Below, piece after piece: positions 16,839 to 24,212 of a stretch of DNA of 64,000 bases. Source of the DNA: Arthrobacter sp. ISL-5 (lineage in GTDB: Bacteria; Actinomycetota; Actinomycetes; Actinomycetales; Micrococcaceae); contig NZ_JAGGPM010000046.1 of NCBI RefSeq assembly GCF_018613835.1, forward strand, positions 112,941-176,940, read 5' to 3'. Position numbers and translations under genes: made by a program. The notes beneath the pieces are model-generated. The model had not been told where the DNA came from and did not search any database. It saw nothing but the letters and a program-made list of their open reading frames with translations. The first letter of the stretch is position 1. Every line of letters starts with the position of its first letter.

Positions 16839-18167
16839 GTGACCCCGTCTTCCGCGAAGAAGGAACCCGCCGCCCAGGCCGATGCGTCTGCCGAGGAGAA
16901 GAAGGCGGCAACAAGCGCCAAGCGTGCAGCTACCCGCGCCGCCAACAAGGCTGTCAAGGATGCGGCAATCGCCGGTGGCGGTGATGTGACGTCCGCCGCC
17001 AAGCCCGAGCCGAAGAAGCGCGGCCCGAAGCCCGGTGCCAAGGCCGCCGCCGAGGCTGCCGGAAGCCGTTCGACATCGGACGATGACGTCGATGAAGTCG
17101 ACGAAGATCTCGAAGATGTGTCGCCGGATGCCGCCGATCTTGTTGAAGAAGGCGACGAAGCCGGTAAGGGTGCCGCCGCGCCCACCGGCTCTGGATTTGT
17201 CTACTCCGATGCCGACGACGACGACGCCCCTGTCCAGCAGGTCATGTCCGCCGGCGCTACCGCCGACCCCGTCAAGGATTACCTGAAGCAGATCGGCAAG
17301 GTCGCCCTCCTCAACGCCGAGCAGGAGGTTGACCTCGCCCTCCGGATCGAGGCCGGACTCTTCGCCGAGGAGAAGATCAACGCCGACGACGGTTCCATGG
17401 ATCCGAAGTACAAGCGTGAGCTTGAGTTCATCATTCATGACGGCAAGCGCGCCAAGAACCACCTCCTTGAGGCGAACCTCCGCCTCGTGGTGTCACTGGC
17501 CAAGCGCTACACCGGCCGCGGCATGCTCTTCCTTGACCTCATCCAGGAAGGAAACCTGGGCCTCATCCGTGCCGTCGAGAAATTCGACTACACCAAGGGC
17601 TTCAAGTTCTCGACCTACGCCACGTGGTGGATCCGCCAGGCCATCACCCGCGCCATGGCGGACCAGGCCCGCACCATCCGTATTCCGGTCCACATGGTCG
17701 AAGTCATCAACAAGCTCGCCCGCGTGCAGCGCCAGATGCTTCAGGACCTCGGCCGCGAACCCACGCCCGAAGAGCTGGCCCTCGAGCTGGACATGACCCC
17801 TGAAAAGGTTGTCGAAGTCCAGAAGTACGGCCGCGAACCGATTTCCCTCCACACGCCGCTCGGCGAGGACGGGGATTCCGAGTTCGGCGACCTCATCGAG
17901 GACTCCGAAGCCGTGGTTCCGGCCGATGCCGTGAGCTTCACGCTGCTGCAGGAACAGCTTCACTCGGTGCTGGATACGCTGTCCGAGCGCGAGGCCGGAG
18001 TGGTGGCCATGCGCTTTGGCCTCACGGACGGCCAGCCGAAGACTTTAGACGAAATCGGCAAGGTCTACGGTGTCACGCGTGAGCGTATCCGCCAGATCGA
18101 ATCCAAGACCATGTCCAAGCTGCGGCACCCGTCGCGGTCTCAGGTCCTGCGGGACTACCTGGACTAG
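16839..18167 (+). CDS. sigA: Principal RNA polymerase sigma factor (SigA/RpoD/HrdB)
   Basis: 442 residues; directs RNA polymerase to housekeeping promoters. The first 125 residues are Lys/Ala/Glu-rich and low in complexity, as in actinobacterial principal sigma factors. Region 1.2 lies at about 145-185 (D-P-V-K-D-Y-L-K-Q-I-G), region 2 at about 208-285 (including S-T-Y-A-T-W-W-I-R-Q-A-I), region 3 at about 290-365 and region 4 at about 370-442, with the 4.2 recognition helix V-T-R-E-R-I-R-Q-I-E. The GTG start has AGAAAGG upstream. It is monocistronic, ended by a tandem pair of hairpins. Confidence 0.97.
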   Translation: MTPSSAKKEPAAQADASAEEKKAATSAKRAATRAANKAVKDAAIAGGGDVTSAAKPEPKKRGPKPGAKAAAEAAGSRSTSDDDVDEVDEDLEDVSPDAADLVEEGDEAGKGAAAPTGSGFVYSDADDDDAPVQQVMSAGATADPVKDYLKQIGKVALLNAEQEVDLALRIEAGLFAEEKINADDGSMDPKYKRELEFIIHDGKRAKNHLLEANLRLVVSLAKRYTGRGMLFLDLIQEGNLGLIRAVEKFDYTKGFKFSTYATWWIRQAITRAMADQARTIRIPVHMVEVINKLARVQRQMLQDLGREPTPEELALELDMTPEKVVEVQKYGREPISLHTPLGEDGDSEFGDLIEDSEAVVPADAVSFTLLQEQLHSVLDTLSEREAGVVAMRFGLTDGQPKTLDEIGKVYGVTRERIRQIESKTMSKLRHPSRSQVLRDYLD

Positions 18168-18219
18168 AAGCCTGCAGAGCCAGTAGCTTCTGAACCAGGA
18201 GCCATTGGACTGGACGCCA

Positions 18220-18262
18220 AAGCCAGGGCCGCCACCGGATAATCCGGTGGCGGCCCTGGCTT
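18220..18262 (+). terminator. First terminator after sigA
   Basis: A perfect 20-bp stem (18220-18239 with 18243-18262, arm AAGCCAGGGCCGCCACCGGA) around the loop TAA, 52 bases after the sigA stop. Confidence 0.88.
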
Positions 18263-18277
18263 GTGCTTTGGGGCAGA

Positions 18278-18315
18278 AAAAAGCCAGGGTCCCTTGCCGG
18301 GAGCCCTGGCTTTTT
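18278..18315. terminator. Second, bidirectional terminator between sigA and the DUF7455 gene
   Basis: Arms AAAAAGCCAGGG and CCCTGGCTTTTT (18278-18289, 18304-18315) around a 14-base loop give U-tracts in both directions. The core AGCCAGGG is the same as in the preceding hairpin, so the four arms could also pair with one another. Confidence 0.85.
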
Positions 18316-18340
18316 GCTTCGCGCTTTTCAGCTGCTGGGT

Positions 18341-18562
18341 CTAGTCGACCGGTACCGGTGCCTTCTCGTGAAGCCGGCCCGTCTCGTCGTGCCAGTCCGA
18401 GCTCAGCGGCTTGAGGGTCGCTTCGACGGCACGTGAATGGTGAGCGCAGAAGAGCAACTCGCCTCCGGAGGACTCGAGTACAACCCGGACGTATGCCTGC
18501 GCACCGCAACGGTCGCACCGGTCAGCAGCGGTGAGTGTGCGGTCGGCAACTGCTGTTGTCAT
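18341..18562 (-). CDS. Small zinc-ribbon-like protein (DUF7455 type)
   Basis: 73 residues. C-D-R-C near the N-terminus and C-A-H-H near residue 39 form a likely metal site (C-x2-C plus C-x2-H). The small protein next to the sigA/parE pair is common in actinobacteria; no function is known to me. The ATG at 18562 is preferred over an upstream one at 18589 because AAGGAGG lies six bases before it and the longer frame has no ribosome-binding site. It is convergent with sigA and divergent from parE. Confidence 0.8.
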   Translation of the reverse strand: MTTAVADRTLTAADRCDRCGAQAYVRVVLESSGGELLFCAHHSRAVEATLKPLSSDWHDETGRLHEKAPVPVD

Positions 18563-18576
18563 GTCGGCCTCCTTAG

Positions 18577-18592
18577 TAGATCTGTACATCTA
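18577..18592. promoter_or_regulatory. Inverted repeat TAGAT-N6-ATCTA
   Basis: This perfect five-base-arm palindrome lies 15-30 bases before the DUF7455 start, inside an AT-rich patch (to 18598) that should hold the -10 of that gene. A repressor could bind here. Confidence 0.35.
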
Positions 18593-18787
18593 TATAACCA
18601 GCATTCGCAGCCAAACCATGGCAAGGATGTGTCACTTTCGCTGTCCGCGTATCACGTCTGCGTAACGAACTGGGGCCGACTGACGCTCAGGCGGGAGTGG
18701 CAGCAGGGTGAAACGGCCCCGCAGGACTAGGCTAGAGGGAGCTTTTTAACGCCTTAGCAGGCCCGTCGCTGAAGGAGTTCACGACCT

Positions 18788-20896
18788 GTGACACCGAGTT
18801 CTGATTACACCGCCCGCCACCTTTCGGTGCTGGAGGGCCTGGAGGCGGTCCGCAAGCGCCCGGGCATGTACATCGGTTCAACGGATTCCCGGGGGCTGAT
18901 GCACTGCCTCTGGGAAATCATCGACAACTCCGTCGATGAGGCGCTGGCGGGCTTTGGCCACGACATCAAGATCATCCTGCACGCGGACAACTCCGTGGAG
19001 ATCCACGACGACGGCCGCGGTATCCCCGTGGATGTGGAACCCAAGACCGGCCTGACCGGCGTCGAGGTCGTCTTCACCAAGCTCCACGCCGGCGGCAAGT
19101 TCGGCGGCGGCTCCTACACCGCGTCCGGCGGCCTGCACGGCGTGGGCGCCTCGGTGGTCAACGCGCTCTCCGCCCGGCTCGACGTCGAAGTGGACCGCGG
19201 AGGCAAGACGTACAAGATGTCCTTCCGCCGGGGCGAGCCCGGCCGGTTCAAAGACAGCGGACCGCGGCCCGATCCCGCCGCCGATTTCGCCGCGTTCGTG
19301 GACGATTCCGTGCTCGACGTCGTGGGCAAGGCCAAGCGGGGCGTGACCGGAACGCGCATCCGCTACTGGGCGGACCGGCAGATCTTCACGCCGGACGCCA
19401 AGTTCTCCTATGAGGAACTTGCCGCCCGCGCACGCCAGACGTCCTTCCTGGTGCCGGGCCTGAAGCTGACGGTGCGGGATGAACGCAAGCTCGCCGGCAC
19501 CCCGGGTGAGCTGGGCCCGCACGAGGAAGTGTTCCACCACGACGGCGGCATCTCGGAGTTCGCGGAATTCCTCGCGATCGACGCCGGCGTGACGGACGTC
19601 TGGCGCCTGCACGGCGCCGGGAAGTTCAAGGAAACCGTCCCCGTGCTGGACGACAAGGGCCACAGCAAGCTGGCGGAGGTCGAGCGGGACTGCGAAGTGG
19701 ACGTCGCGCTGCGCTGGGGGATCGGCTACGACACCACGGTCCGCAGCTTCGTCAACATCATCTCCACCCCCAAGGGCGGCACGCACCAGGCCGGCTTCGA
19801 GCAGGCCCTGGTCAAGACCTTCCGCAAGGCCGTGGAGACCAACGCCAGGAAGCTGAAGGCCGGCAACGACAAGATCGAGAAGGACGACATTTTTGCCGGC
19901 CTGACCGCCGTCCTCACAGTCAGGCTCGCTGAACCGCAGTTCGAGGGGCAGACGAAGGAGATCCTCGGCACCTCGGCGGTCAAGGCGATCGTGGCCAGGG
20001 TGGTGGAACGCGAGATCGCGGCCAAGCTCAACTCGGCGAACCGCAACGACAAGGCACAGTCTGCGCTGCTGCTGGAGAAGATCGTCAGCGAGATGAAGTC
20101 GCGCATCTCGGCCCGCGTCCACAAGGAGACGCAGCGCCGCAAGACCGCGCTCGAGACGTCGTCGATGCCCACGAAGCTGGCGGACTGCCGCACCGACGAC
20201 GTCGCCCGCTCGGAACTGTTCATCGTCGAGGGCGATTCGGCCCTCGGCACCGCGAAGCTTGCGCGGTCCTCCGATTTCCAGGCCCTGCTGCCCATCCGCG
20301 GCAAGATCCTGAACGTCCAGAAGGCCTCGGTGGGGGACATGCTCTCCAACGCTGAATGCGCCGCCCTGATCCAGGTGGTCGGAGCCGGTTCGGGGCGCAG
20401 CTTCGCGATCGAGGCCGCCCGCTACGGCAAGGTGATCCTCATGACCGACGCCGACGTGGACGGGGCCCACATCCGCACGCTGCTGCTCACGCTTTTCTTC
20501 CGCTACATGCGCCCCATGGTGGAGCAGGGCCGGGTGTTCGCGGCGGTGCCGCCGCTGCACCGCGTGGAAGTCATCAACCCGGGCCAGAAGGCCAACGAGA
20601 TGATCTACACCTACTCCGAGGCGGAGCTCCATGCCCTCCTGGCCAGGCTCGCCAAGGACGGCAAGAAATACAAGGAGCCGATCCAGCGCTACAAGGGCCT
20701 GGGCGAGATGGACGCCGAGCAGCTGGCCGAAACCACCATGGATCCGCGGCACCGCATGCTCCGCAAGGTCAACATCGAAAACGCCCAGCATGCGGAAGCC
20801 ACGTTCGATCTGCTGATGGGATCCGACGTCGCGCCGCGGAAGGACTTCATCATCGCCGGCGCCGCCAGCCTGGACCGCGACCGCATCGACGCCTGA
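18788..20896 (+). CDS. parE: DNA topoisomerase IV subunit B
   Basis: 702 residues. A GHKL ATPase domain (Glu43 and Asn47 in W-E-I-I-D-N-S, then D-D-G-R-G-I-P), a transducer domain, and a TOPRIM domain (E-G-D-S-A near residue 480, D-A-D-V-D-G-A-H-I near residue 555) are followed by the Mg- and DNA-contacting C-terminal segment. With ParC it decatenates chromosomes using ATP. It is called parE rather than gyrB because its partner here (30556-33081) is parC-like and the position after the principal sigma gene is the usual parE place in these genomes. The GTG start has AAGGAG upstream; TAGGCT at 18728-18733 is a possible -10. Confidence 0.9.
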   Translation: MTPSSDYTARHLSVLEGLEAVRKRPGMYIGSTDSRGLMHCLWEIIDNSVDEALAGFGHDIKIILHADNSVEIHDDGRGIPVDVEPKTGLTGVEVVFTKLHAGGKFGGGSYTASGGLHGVGASVVNALSARLDVEVDRGGKTYKMSFRRGEPGRFKDSGPRPDPAADFAAFVDDSVLDVVGKAKRGVTGTRIRYWADRQIFTPDAKFSYEELAARARQTSFLVPGLKLTVRDERKLAGTPGELGPHEEVFHHDGGISEFAEFLAIDAGVTDVWRLHGAGKFKETVPVLDDKGHSKLAEVERDCEVDVALRWGIGYDTTVRSFVNIISTPKGGTHQAGFEQALVKTFRKAVETNARKLKAGNDKIEKDDIFAGLTAVLTVRLAEPQFEGQTKEILGTSAVKAIVARVVEREIAAKLNSANRNDKAQSALLLEKIVSEMKSRISARVHKETQRRKTALETSSMPTKLADCRTDDVARSELFIVEGDSALGTAKLARSSDFQALLPIRGKILNVQKASVGDMLSNAECAALIQVVGAGSGRSFAIEAARYGKVILMTDADVDGAHIRTLLLTLFFRYMRPMVEQGRVFAAVPPLHRVEVINPGQKANEMIYTYSEAELHALLARLAKDGKKYKEPIQRYKGLGEMDAEQLAETTMDPRHRMLRKVNIENAQHAEATFDLLMGSDVAPRKDFIIAGAASLDRDRIDA

Positions 20897-20912
20897 GGCC
20901 CGCGGGCGGGCC
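20897..20912. terminator. Short GC hairpin between parE and the M56 gene
   Basis: GGCCCGC-GG-GCGGGCC starts at the base after the parE stop; the convergent M56 gene ends 30 bases further on. The seven-bp stem has only two loop bases, so some inner pairs will open. Confidence 0.5.
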
Positions 20913-20942
20913 GGGCACACTCAGCTGGGAACCCAGGCGCAG

Positions 20943-21926
20943 TCAGCCGAGCAGGCCGGGCACAATCAGCAGCGCGGTGGGCATGGCCAGCAGCAGCACA
21001 CAGACCGCCACCACTGTGGCCCGGAGACCGACCGGAAGCGGGGGCCGGGGCGAGAGAAGGCGGCTGACGCGTGACGCCGTCGTGCTTGCCGAACCGGAGC
21101 CGGCGGCGCCGTCCGGCAGCTGCAGGCCCGCGCCGGGAAGTCCGCCCGGGCCCAGGGGTGCCGCCTGCGGAACGGCGGAGCCGCTGGCGACGATCGCTAT
21201 GGCCTTGATCAGCGTTGCCTTGCTTTCGGTCCTGAGTGCGACGTCGTCGGCGAGCATCTCGATCAGGGAGTTGACGGCTTCCTGGGCGAGGCGCGTGGTG
21301 GGCAGCCAGGGCAGGGCCTGGCGCCAGGCCGCGAACGCCCACAGCAGCAGGTGGTGGCGCTGGTTCAGGTGGGCGTTCTCGTGAATAAGGACCGCACGGA
21401 GCTCCGCCGGTTCCAGGGCCGCCATGAGTCCGTCGGAGAGCACTGTGACGGATCGCGCCCCGCCGGGCAGGCAATACGCCACCGGTGAATCATGGTTGAT
21501 CACCACCGTGCCCGTGCCGTCCGCGGAGGGCGAGGCCAGCAACGCCAGCAGTTCACGGTGGCGCCGGCGCTGCCGTTCGATCTTGTAATACGTCAGCAGC
21601 AGCGTGAAGACGAGGTGCGCCGTCAGCAGGGCGGCCGCGGAGAGCGCAAACAGATGCCAGAAGCCCAGTGACGTGGTGGGTGCGTTGTACAGCACCATCC
21701 CGGCGAGGGCCCGCAGCCCGGCGATTAGGTTGTCCCCGACCGGTTCGAGGCCGTAGACCAGCATGGCACCGATCATCGACAGGCCACCGGCGAGGCCGAT
21801 GACCTGCCACAGCAGCATGGCCGTGAAGGGATCCCGGGCCGGCCAGTGGGCGCGGGAAAGGAGGATAGGCACCGGCCAGGCCAGCACTATCGCGAGGACC
21901 GCCAGGAAGTATGAGGTCCAGAACAT
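20943..21926 (-). CDS. M56 family metallopeptidase (BlaR1/MecR1-like)
   Basis: 327 residues. Membrane helices at the N-terminus (about 4-25, 37-60, 68-88 and 92-115) are followed by a cytoplasmic zinc peptidase domain with H182-E-N-A-H186 and a downstream E-M-L-A-D-D segment, then one or two C-terminal helices (the last about 300-325). BlaR1/MecR1 sense beta-lactams with an extracellular penicillin-binding domain; none exists here, so the signal must differ. It follows the BlaI-type gene by six bases and should be co-transcribed. By analogy the peptidase would inactivate that repressor. In Mycobacterium tuberculosis the equivalent pair is Rv1846c-Rv1845c (from memory). Confidence 0.88.
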   Translation of the reverse strand: MFWTSYFLAVLAIVLAWPVPILLSRAHWPARDPFTAMLLWQVIGLAGGLSMIGAMLVYGLEPVGDNLIAGLRALAGMVLYNAPTTSLGFWHLFALSAAALLTAHLVFTLLLTYYKIERQRRRHRELLALLASPSADGTGTVVINHDSPVAYCLPGGARSVTVLSDGLMAALEPAELRAVLIHENAHLNQRHHLLLWAFAAWRQALPWLPTTRLAQEAVNSLIEMLADDVALRTESKATLIKAIAIVASGSAVPQAAPLGPGGLPGAGLQLPDGAAGSGSASTTASRVSRLLSPRPPLPVGLRATVVAVCVLLLAMPTALLIVPGLLG

Positions 21927-21932
21927 CTGCCG

Positions 21933-22319
21933 CTAGCTGTGGCCAAGCAGTTTGCGCAGCGTCTCGGCTTCACTTTCGGTCACGGATCCGATGAACCGCG
22001 CCAGAACGGCCTCACGGTCCGGGGCGGATCCCAGCACTTCGTGCATGAGCTCGGCGGTGTGGTCCTCGCGGCTGGATACCGCCTGGTAGCGGTGGGGCCG
22101 CATGCCGCGTTCGCGCTCCACCAGGCCCTTCTTCTCCAGGCGCGACAGCACGGTCAGGACAGTGGTGACCGCCAGGTCCTTGCCCTCGTGCCCTGCTGCG
22201 CCGCCGTGGGCCGCCGTGCTTTGTGCGAGCATGTCCCGCAGCGTGTTGGCGGTGGCTGCTTCGTGGCCCGCCCAGAGCAGGTCCATGACCGCCCGTTCCA
22301 GTTCCCCAAGACTTGCCAT
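21933..22319 (-). CDS. blaI: BlaI/MecI/CopY family transcriptional repressor
   Basis: 128 residues: a winged-helix domain (about 1-80; L-G-E-L-E-R-A-V-M-D-L-L-W) and a C-terminal dimerisation helix region. The ATG at 22319 is chosen because AAAGGATG lies just upstream and the domain starts at once; the longer frame to 22379 has no support. Its own promoter carries a TTCTAC-N5-GTAGAA palindrome on the -35 region, and two more copies lie on the divergent cyd promoter, so autoregulation and control of cytochrome bd are likely. The recognised sequence is inferred from position, not from binding data. Confidence 0.9.
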   Translation of the reverse strand: MASLGELERAVMDLLWAGHEAATANTLRDMLAQSTAAHGGAAGHEGKDLAVTTVLTVLSRLEKKGLVERERGMRPHRYQAVSSREDHTAELMHEVLGSAPDREAVLARFIGSVTESEAETLRKLLGHS

Positions 22320-22392
22320 GTGTACATCCTTTTGACAACGCAATGCTGTGGGGCCGGCTGGCCCCTTGCTTGATTCCAATTCTTCAAGTTCA

Positions 22393-22421
22393 AATCTAGC
22401 GTGTTTGCGCTGTTCTTTCTA
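22393..22421 (-). promoter_or_regulatory. Promoter of the blaI-M56 operon
   Basis: On the minus strand TAGAAA (22416-22421) and TAGATT (22393-22398) are 17 bases apart. Operator 1 (22417-22433) overlaps the -35. Confidence 0.5.
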
Positions 22422-22433
22422 CATGAAGTAGAA
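22417..22433. promoter_or_regulatory. BlaI-type operator 1, TTCTAC-ATGAA-GTAGAA
   Basis: A perfect six-base-arm palindrome with a five-base spacer, on the -35 region of the blaI promoter. Confidence 0.75.
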
Positions 22434-22474
22434 GGAGCGGCGCGCCACGGCTCATTGCAGCCCGGCCCGGCCGG

Positions 22475-22490
22475 TGTAACGATGTTTACA
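22475..22490. promoter_or_regulatory. Inverted repeat TGTAA-N6-TTACA at the cyd promoter
   Basis: A perfect five-base-arm repeat with the spacing of CRP/FNR-family sites (TGTGA-N6-TCACA) and of 16-bp Rex operators (TGTGA-N6-TCACA core). It differs from both by one symmetrical base. Both regulator types are known to control cydAB in actinobacteria. It overlaps the likely -35 element of the cyd promoter. Confidence 0.45.
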
Positions 22491-22514
22491 GCGTCGGACG
22501 CCGTGTTCTACACT
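22485..22514 (+). promoter_or_regulatory. Promoter of cydAB-cydDC
   Basis: TTTACA (22485-22490) and TACACT (22509-22514) are 18 bases apart, giving a start near 22521 and a leader of about 70 bases. The -10 lies inside operator 2. Confidence 0.5.
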
Positions 22515-22522
22515 CTGTAGAA
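22506..22522. promoter_or_regulatory. BlaI-type operator 2, TTCTAC-ACTCT-GTAGAA
   Basis: Identical arms to operator 1. It covers the proposed -10 and start region of the cyd promoter. Confidence 0.75.
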
Positions 22523-22529
22523 GTTGAAG

Positions 22530-22546
22530 TTCTACGTTACGTAGAA
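22530..22546. promoter_or_regulatory. BlaI-type operator 3, TTCTAC-GTTAC-GTAGAA
   Basis: Third perfect copy, centred 24 bases downstream of operator 2, in the early transcribed leader of cydA. Confidence 0.75.
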
Positions 22547-22592
22547 ACAGCGCTTGATAGAGCTTGAGACCTAGCCAAAAGTAGGGACCGCC

Positions 22593-24194
22593 TTGGAAGC
22601 CTTGGAAATCGCACGCTGGCAATTCGGGATCACCACCGTCTACCACTTCATGATGGTGCCGCTGACGATCGGCCTGGGCCTCGTCGTGGCAGTGATGCAG
22701 ACCATCTGGCACCGGACGGGCAACCCGGCCTACCTGCGGATGACGAAATTCTGGGGCAAGCTCTTCCTCATCAACTTCATCATGGGCGTGGCCACCGGAA
22801 TCGTGCAGGAATTCCAGTTCGGCATGGCGTGGAGCGAGTACAGCCGCTTCGTGGGCGACGTCTTCGGCGCTCCGCTCGCCCTTGAAGCGCTGCTGGCGTT
22901 CTTCGTCGAATCGACCTTCCTGGGCCTCTGGATCTTTGGCTGGAAGCAGCTCAAGCAGGGCGTCCACCTGGCCTGCCTGTGGATCGCCGTGATCGGATCC
23001 TTCTTTTCCGCGTACTTCATCATCGTGGCCAACAGCTGGATGCAGCACCCGGTGGGCGTCGAGATGATCGACGGCCGGCCGGTCATGACCGACGCCTGGG
23101 CCGTTTTCACCAACAACACCGCACTCGTGGCCGTGCCGCACACCCTCTTCGGCGCACTCGCCGTGGCCGGCGGGTTCCTGCTCGGCATCGCCTGGTACCA
23201 CCTCTGGCGGCGGCGCAGGGACGGCATCGACACCGTCGGAGCCGACGGCAAAGTCATCCCCGGCGCTGCCGACATTCCGGGCCGGGACCTTACCGACCAC
23301 ACCGTCTGGTTCCGCTCGTTGCGGATCGGCGCCGTCGTCGCCATGATCTCCTTCGCCGGCACTGCGCTGACCGGCGACCTGCAGGGAAAGCTGATGTTCG
23401 AACAGCAGCCGATGAAAATGGCCGCCGCCGAAGCCGCCTGCCACGACGGAACGGGCTTCTCGGTCCTCAGCGTCGGCAACCTCGGCGCCCGGAACTGCGA
23501 CGACATCGTGGCGCTGATCGAGGTCCCCGGCATCCTCTCCTACCTCGCCAAGGGCGACTTCACCACCGAGGTGAAGGGCGTCAACAGCCTGCTGGACCAG
23601 TACAAGGCCGACTACGGCACGCACCTGCCGAACGATCCCATCTACGGCGAGCGGGCCGGCCAAGAGATCGAATACGTCCCAGTCATGGAGGTCACCTACT
23701 GGGGGTTCCGCATGATGATCGGCTTCGGCGGAGTGGCGGCCTTGGCTGCGCTCCTGGCCCTCTGGATCACCCGGAGCGGCACCGTGCCGGAGTCCCGCTG
23801 GCTCATGCGGCTGGCCGTGTTCGGCATCCTGGCCCCGTTCGGTGCGAACGCCGCGGGCTGGATCTTCACGGAAATGGGCCGGCAGCCGTTCGTGGTGGCA
23901 CCCAACCCCGACCTCAACGGCATCGACCAGGTGTTCATGTTCACCGCCGCGGCAGTTTCCCCCGGGGTCTCCGCCGGCGAGATCCTCACGTCGCTGATCG
24001 TGCTCACCGCCATCTATGCGGTGCTGCTCGTGGTGGAAGTGAAACTCCTCGTCAAGTACGTCCGCGGCGGCGTCGTTTCGGCCATGCCCGAACTGGTCCA
24101 CGCACCCGTTGACGAGAACGAGGACGGCACGCCGGGCCCGGGCGGGCCGGGGAAGTCCGGAACAGCCGACGACGTCCTGGCATTCGCCTACTAA
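22593..24194 (+). CDS. cydA: Cytochrome bd ubiquinol/menaquinol oxidase subunit I
   Basis: 533 residues; the haem-carrying subunit of the cytochrome bd oxidase, which reduces O2 with quinol under low oxygen or respiratory stress. The conserved axial His18 (W-Q-F-G-I-T-T-V-Y-H), the quinol-oxidation motif around residue 428 (E-M-G-R-Q-P) and about nine membrane helices are visible. The TTG start at 22593 is supported by GTAGGGA six bases upstream and by alignment of the N-terminus with the family. First gene of cydA-cydB-cydDC, divergent from blaI. Confidence 0.95.
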   Translation: MEALEIARWQFGITTVYHFMMVPLTIGLGLVVAVMQTIWHRTGNPAYLRMTKFWGKLFLINFIMGVATGIVQEFQFGMAWSEYSRFVGDVFGAPLALEALLAFFVESTFLGLWIFGWKQLKQGVHLACLWIAVIGSFFSAYFIIVANSWMQHPVGVEMIDGRPVMTDAWAVFTNNTALVAVPHTLFGALAVAGGFLLGIAWYHLWRRRRDGIDTVGADGKVIPGAADIPGRDLTDHTVWFRSLRIGAVVAMISFAGTALTGDLQGKLMFEQQPMKMAAAEAACHDGTGFSVLSVGNLGARNCDDIVALIEVPGILSYLAKGDFTTEVKGVNSLLDQYKADYGTHLPNDPIYGERAGQEIEYVPVMEVTYWGFRMMIGFGGVAALAALLALWITRSGTVPESRWLMRLAVFGILAPFGANAAGWIFTEMGRQPFVVAPNPDLNGIDQVFMFTAAAVSPGVSAGEILTSLIVLTAIYAVLLVVEVKLLVKYVRGGVVSAMPELVHAPVDENEDGTPGPGGPGKSGTADDVLAFAY

Positions 24195-24212
24195 GAGCTG
24201 AGGATCAAGAGC

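Noticed and set aside
18788..20896. Annotation as gyrB
   Set aside because: Its neighbours (sigA, parC nearby) and the ParC-like partner without a clear GyrA box fit topoisomerase IV. The two families are close, so some doubt remains.
22506..22546. CRISPR-like direct repeats
   Set aside because: The repeated TTCTAC...GTAGAA units are short palindromes at promoters with no regular spacers. No CRISPR array was found in the window.
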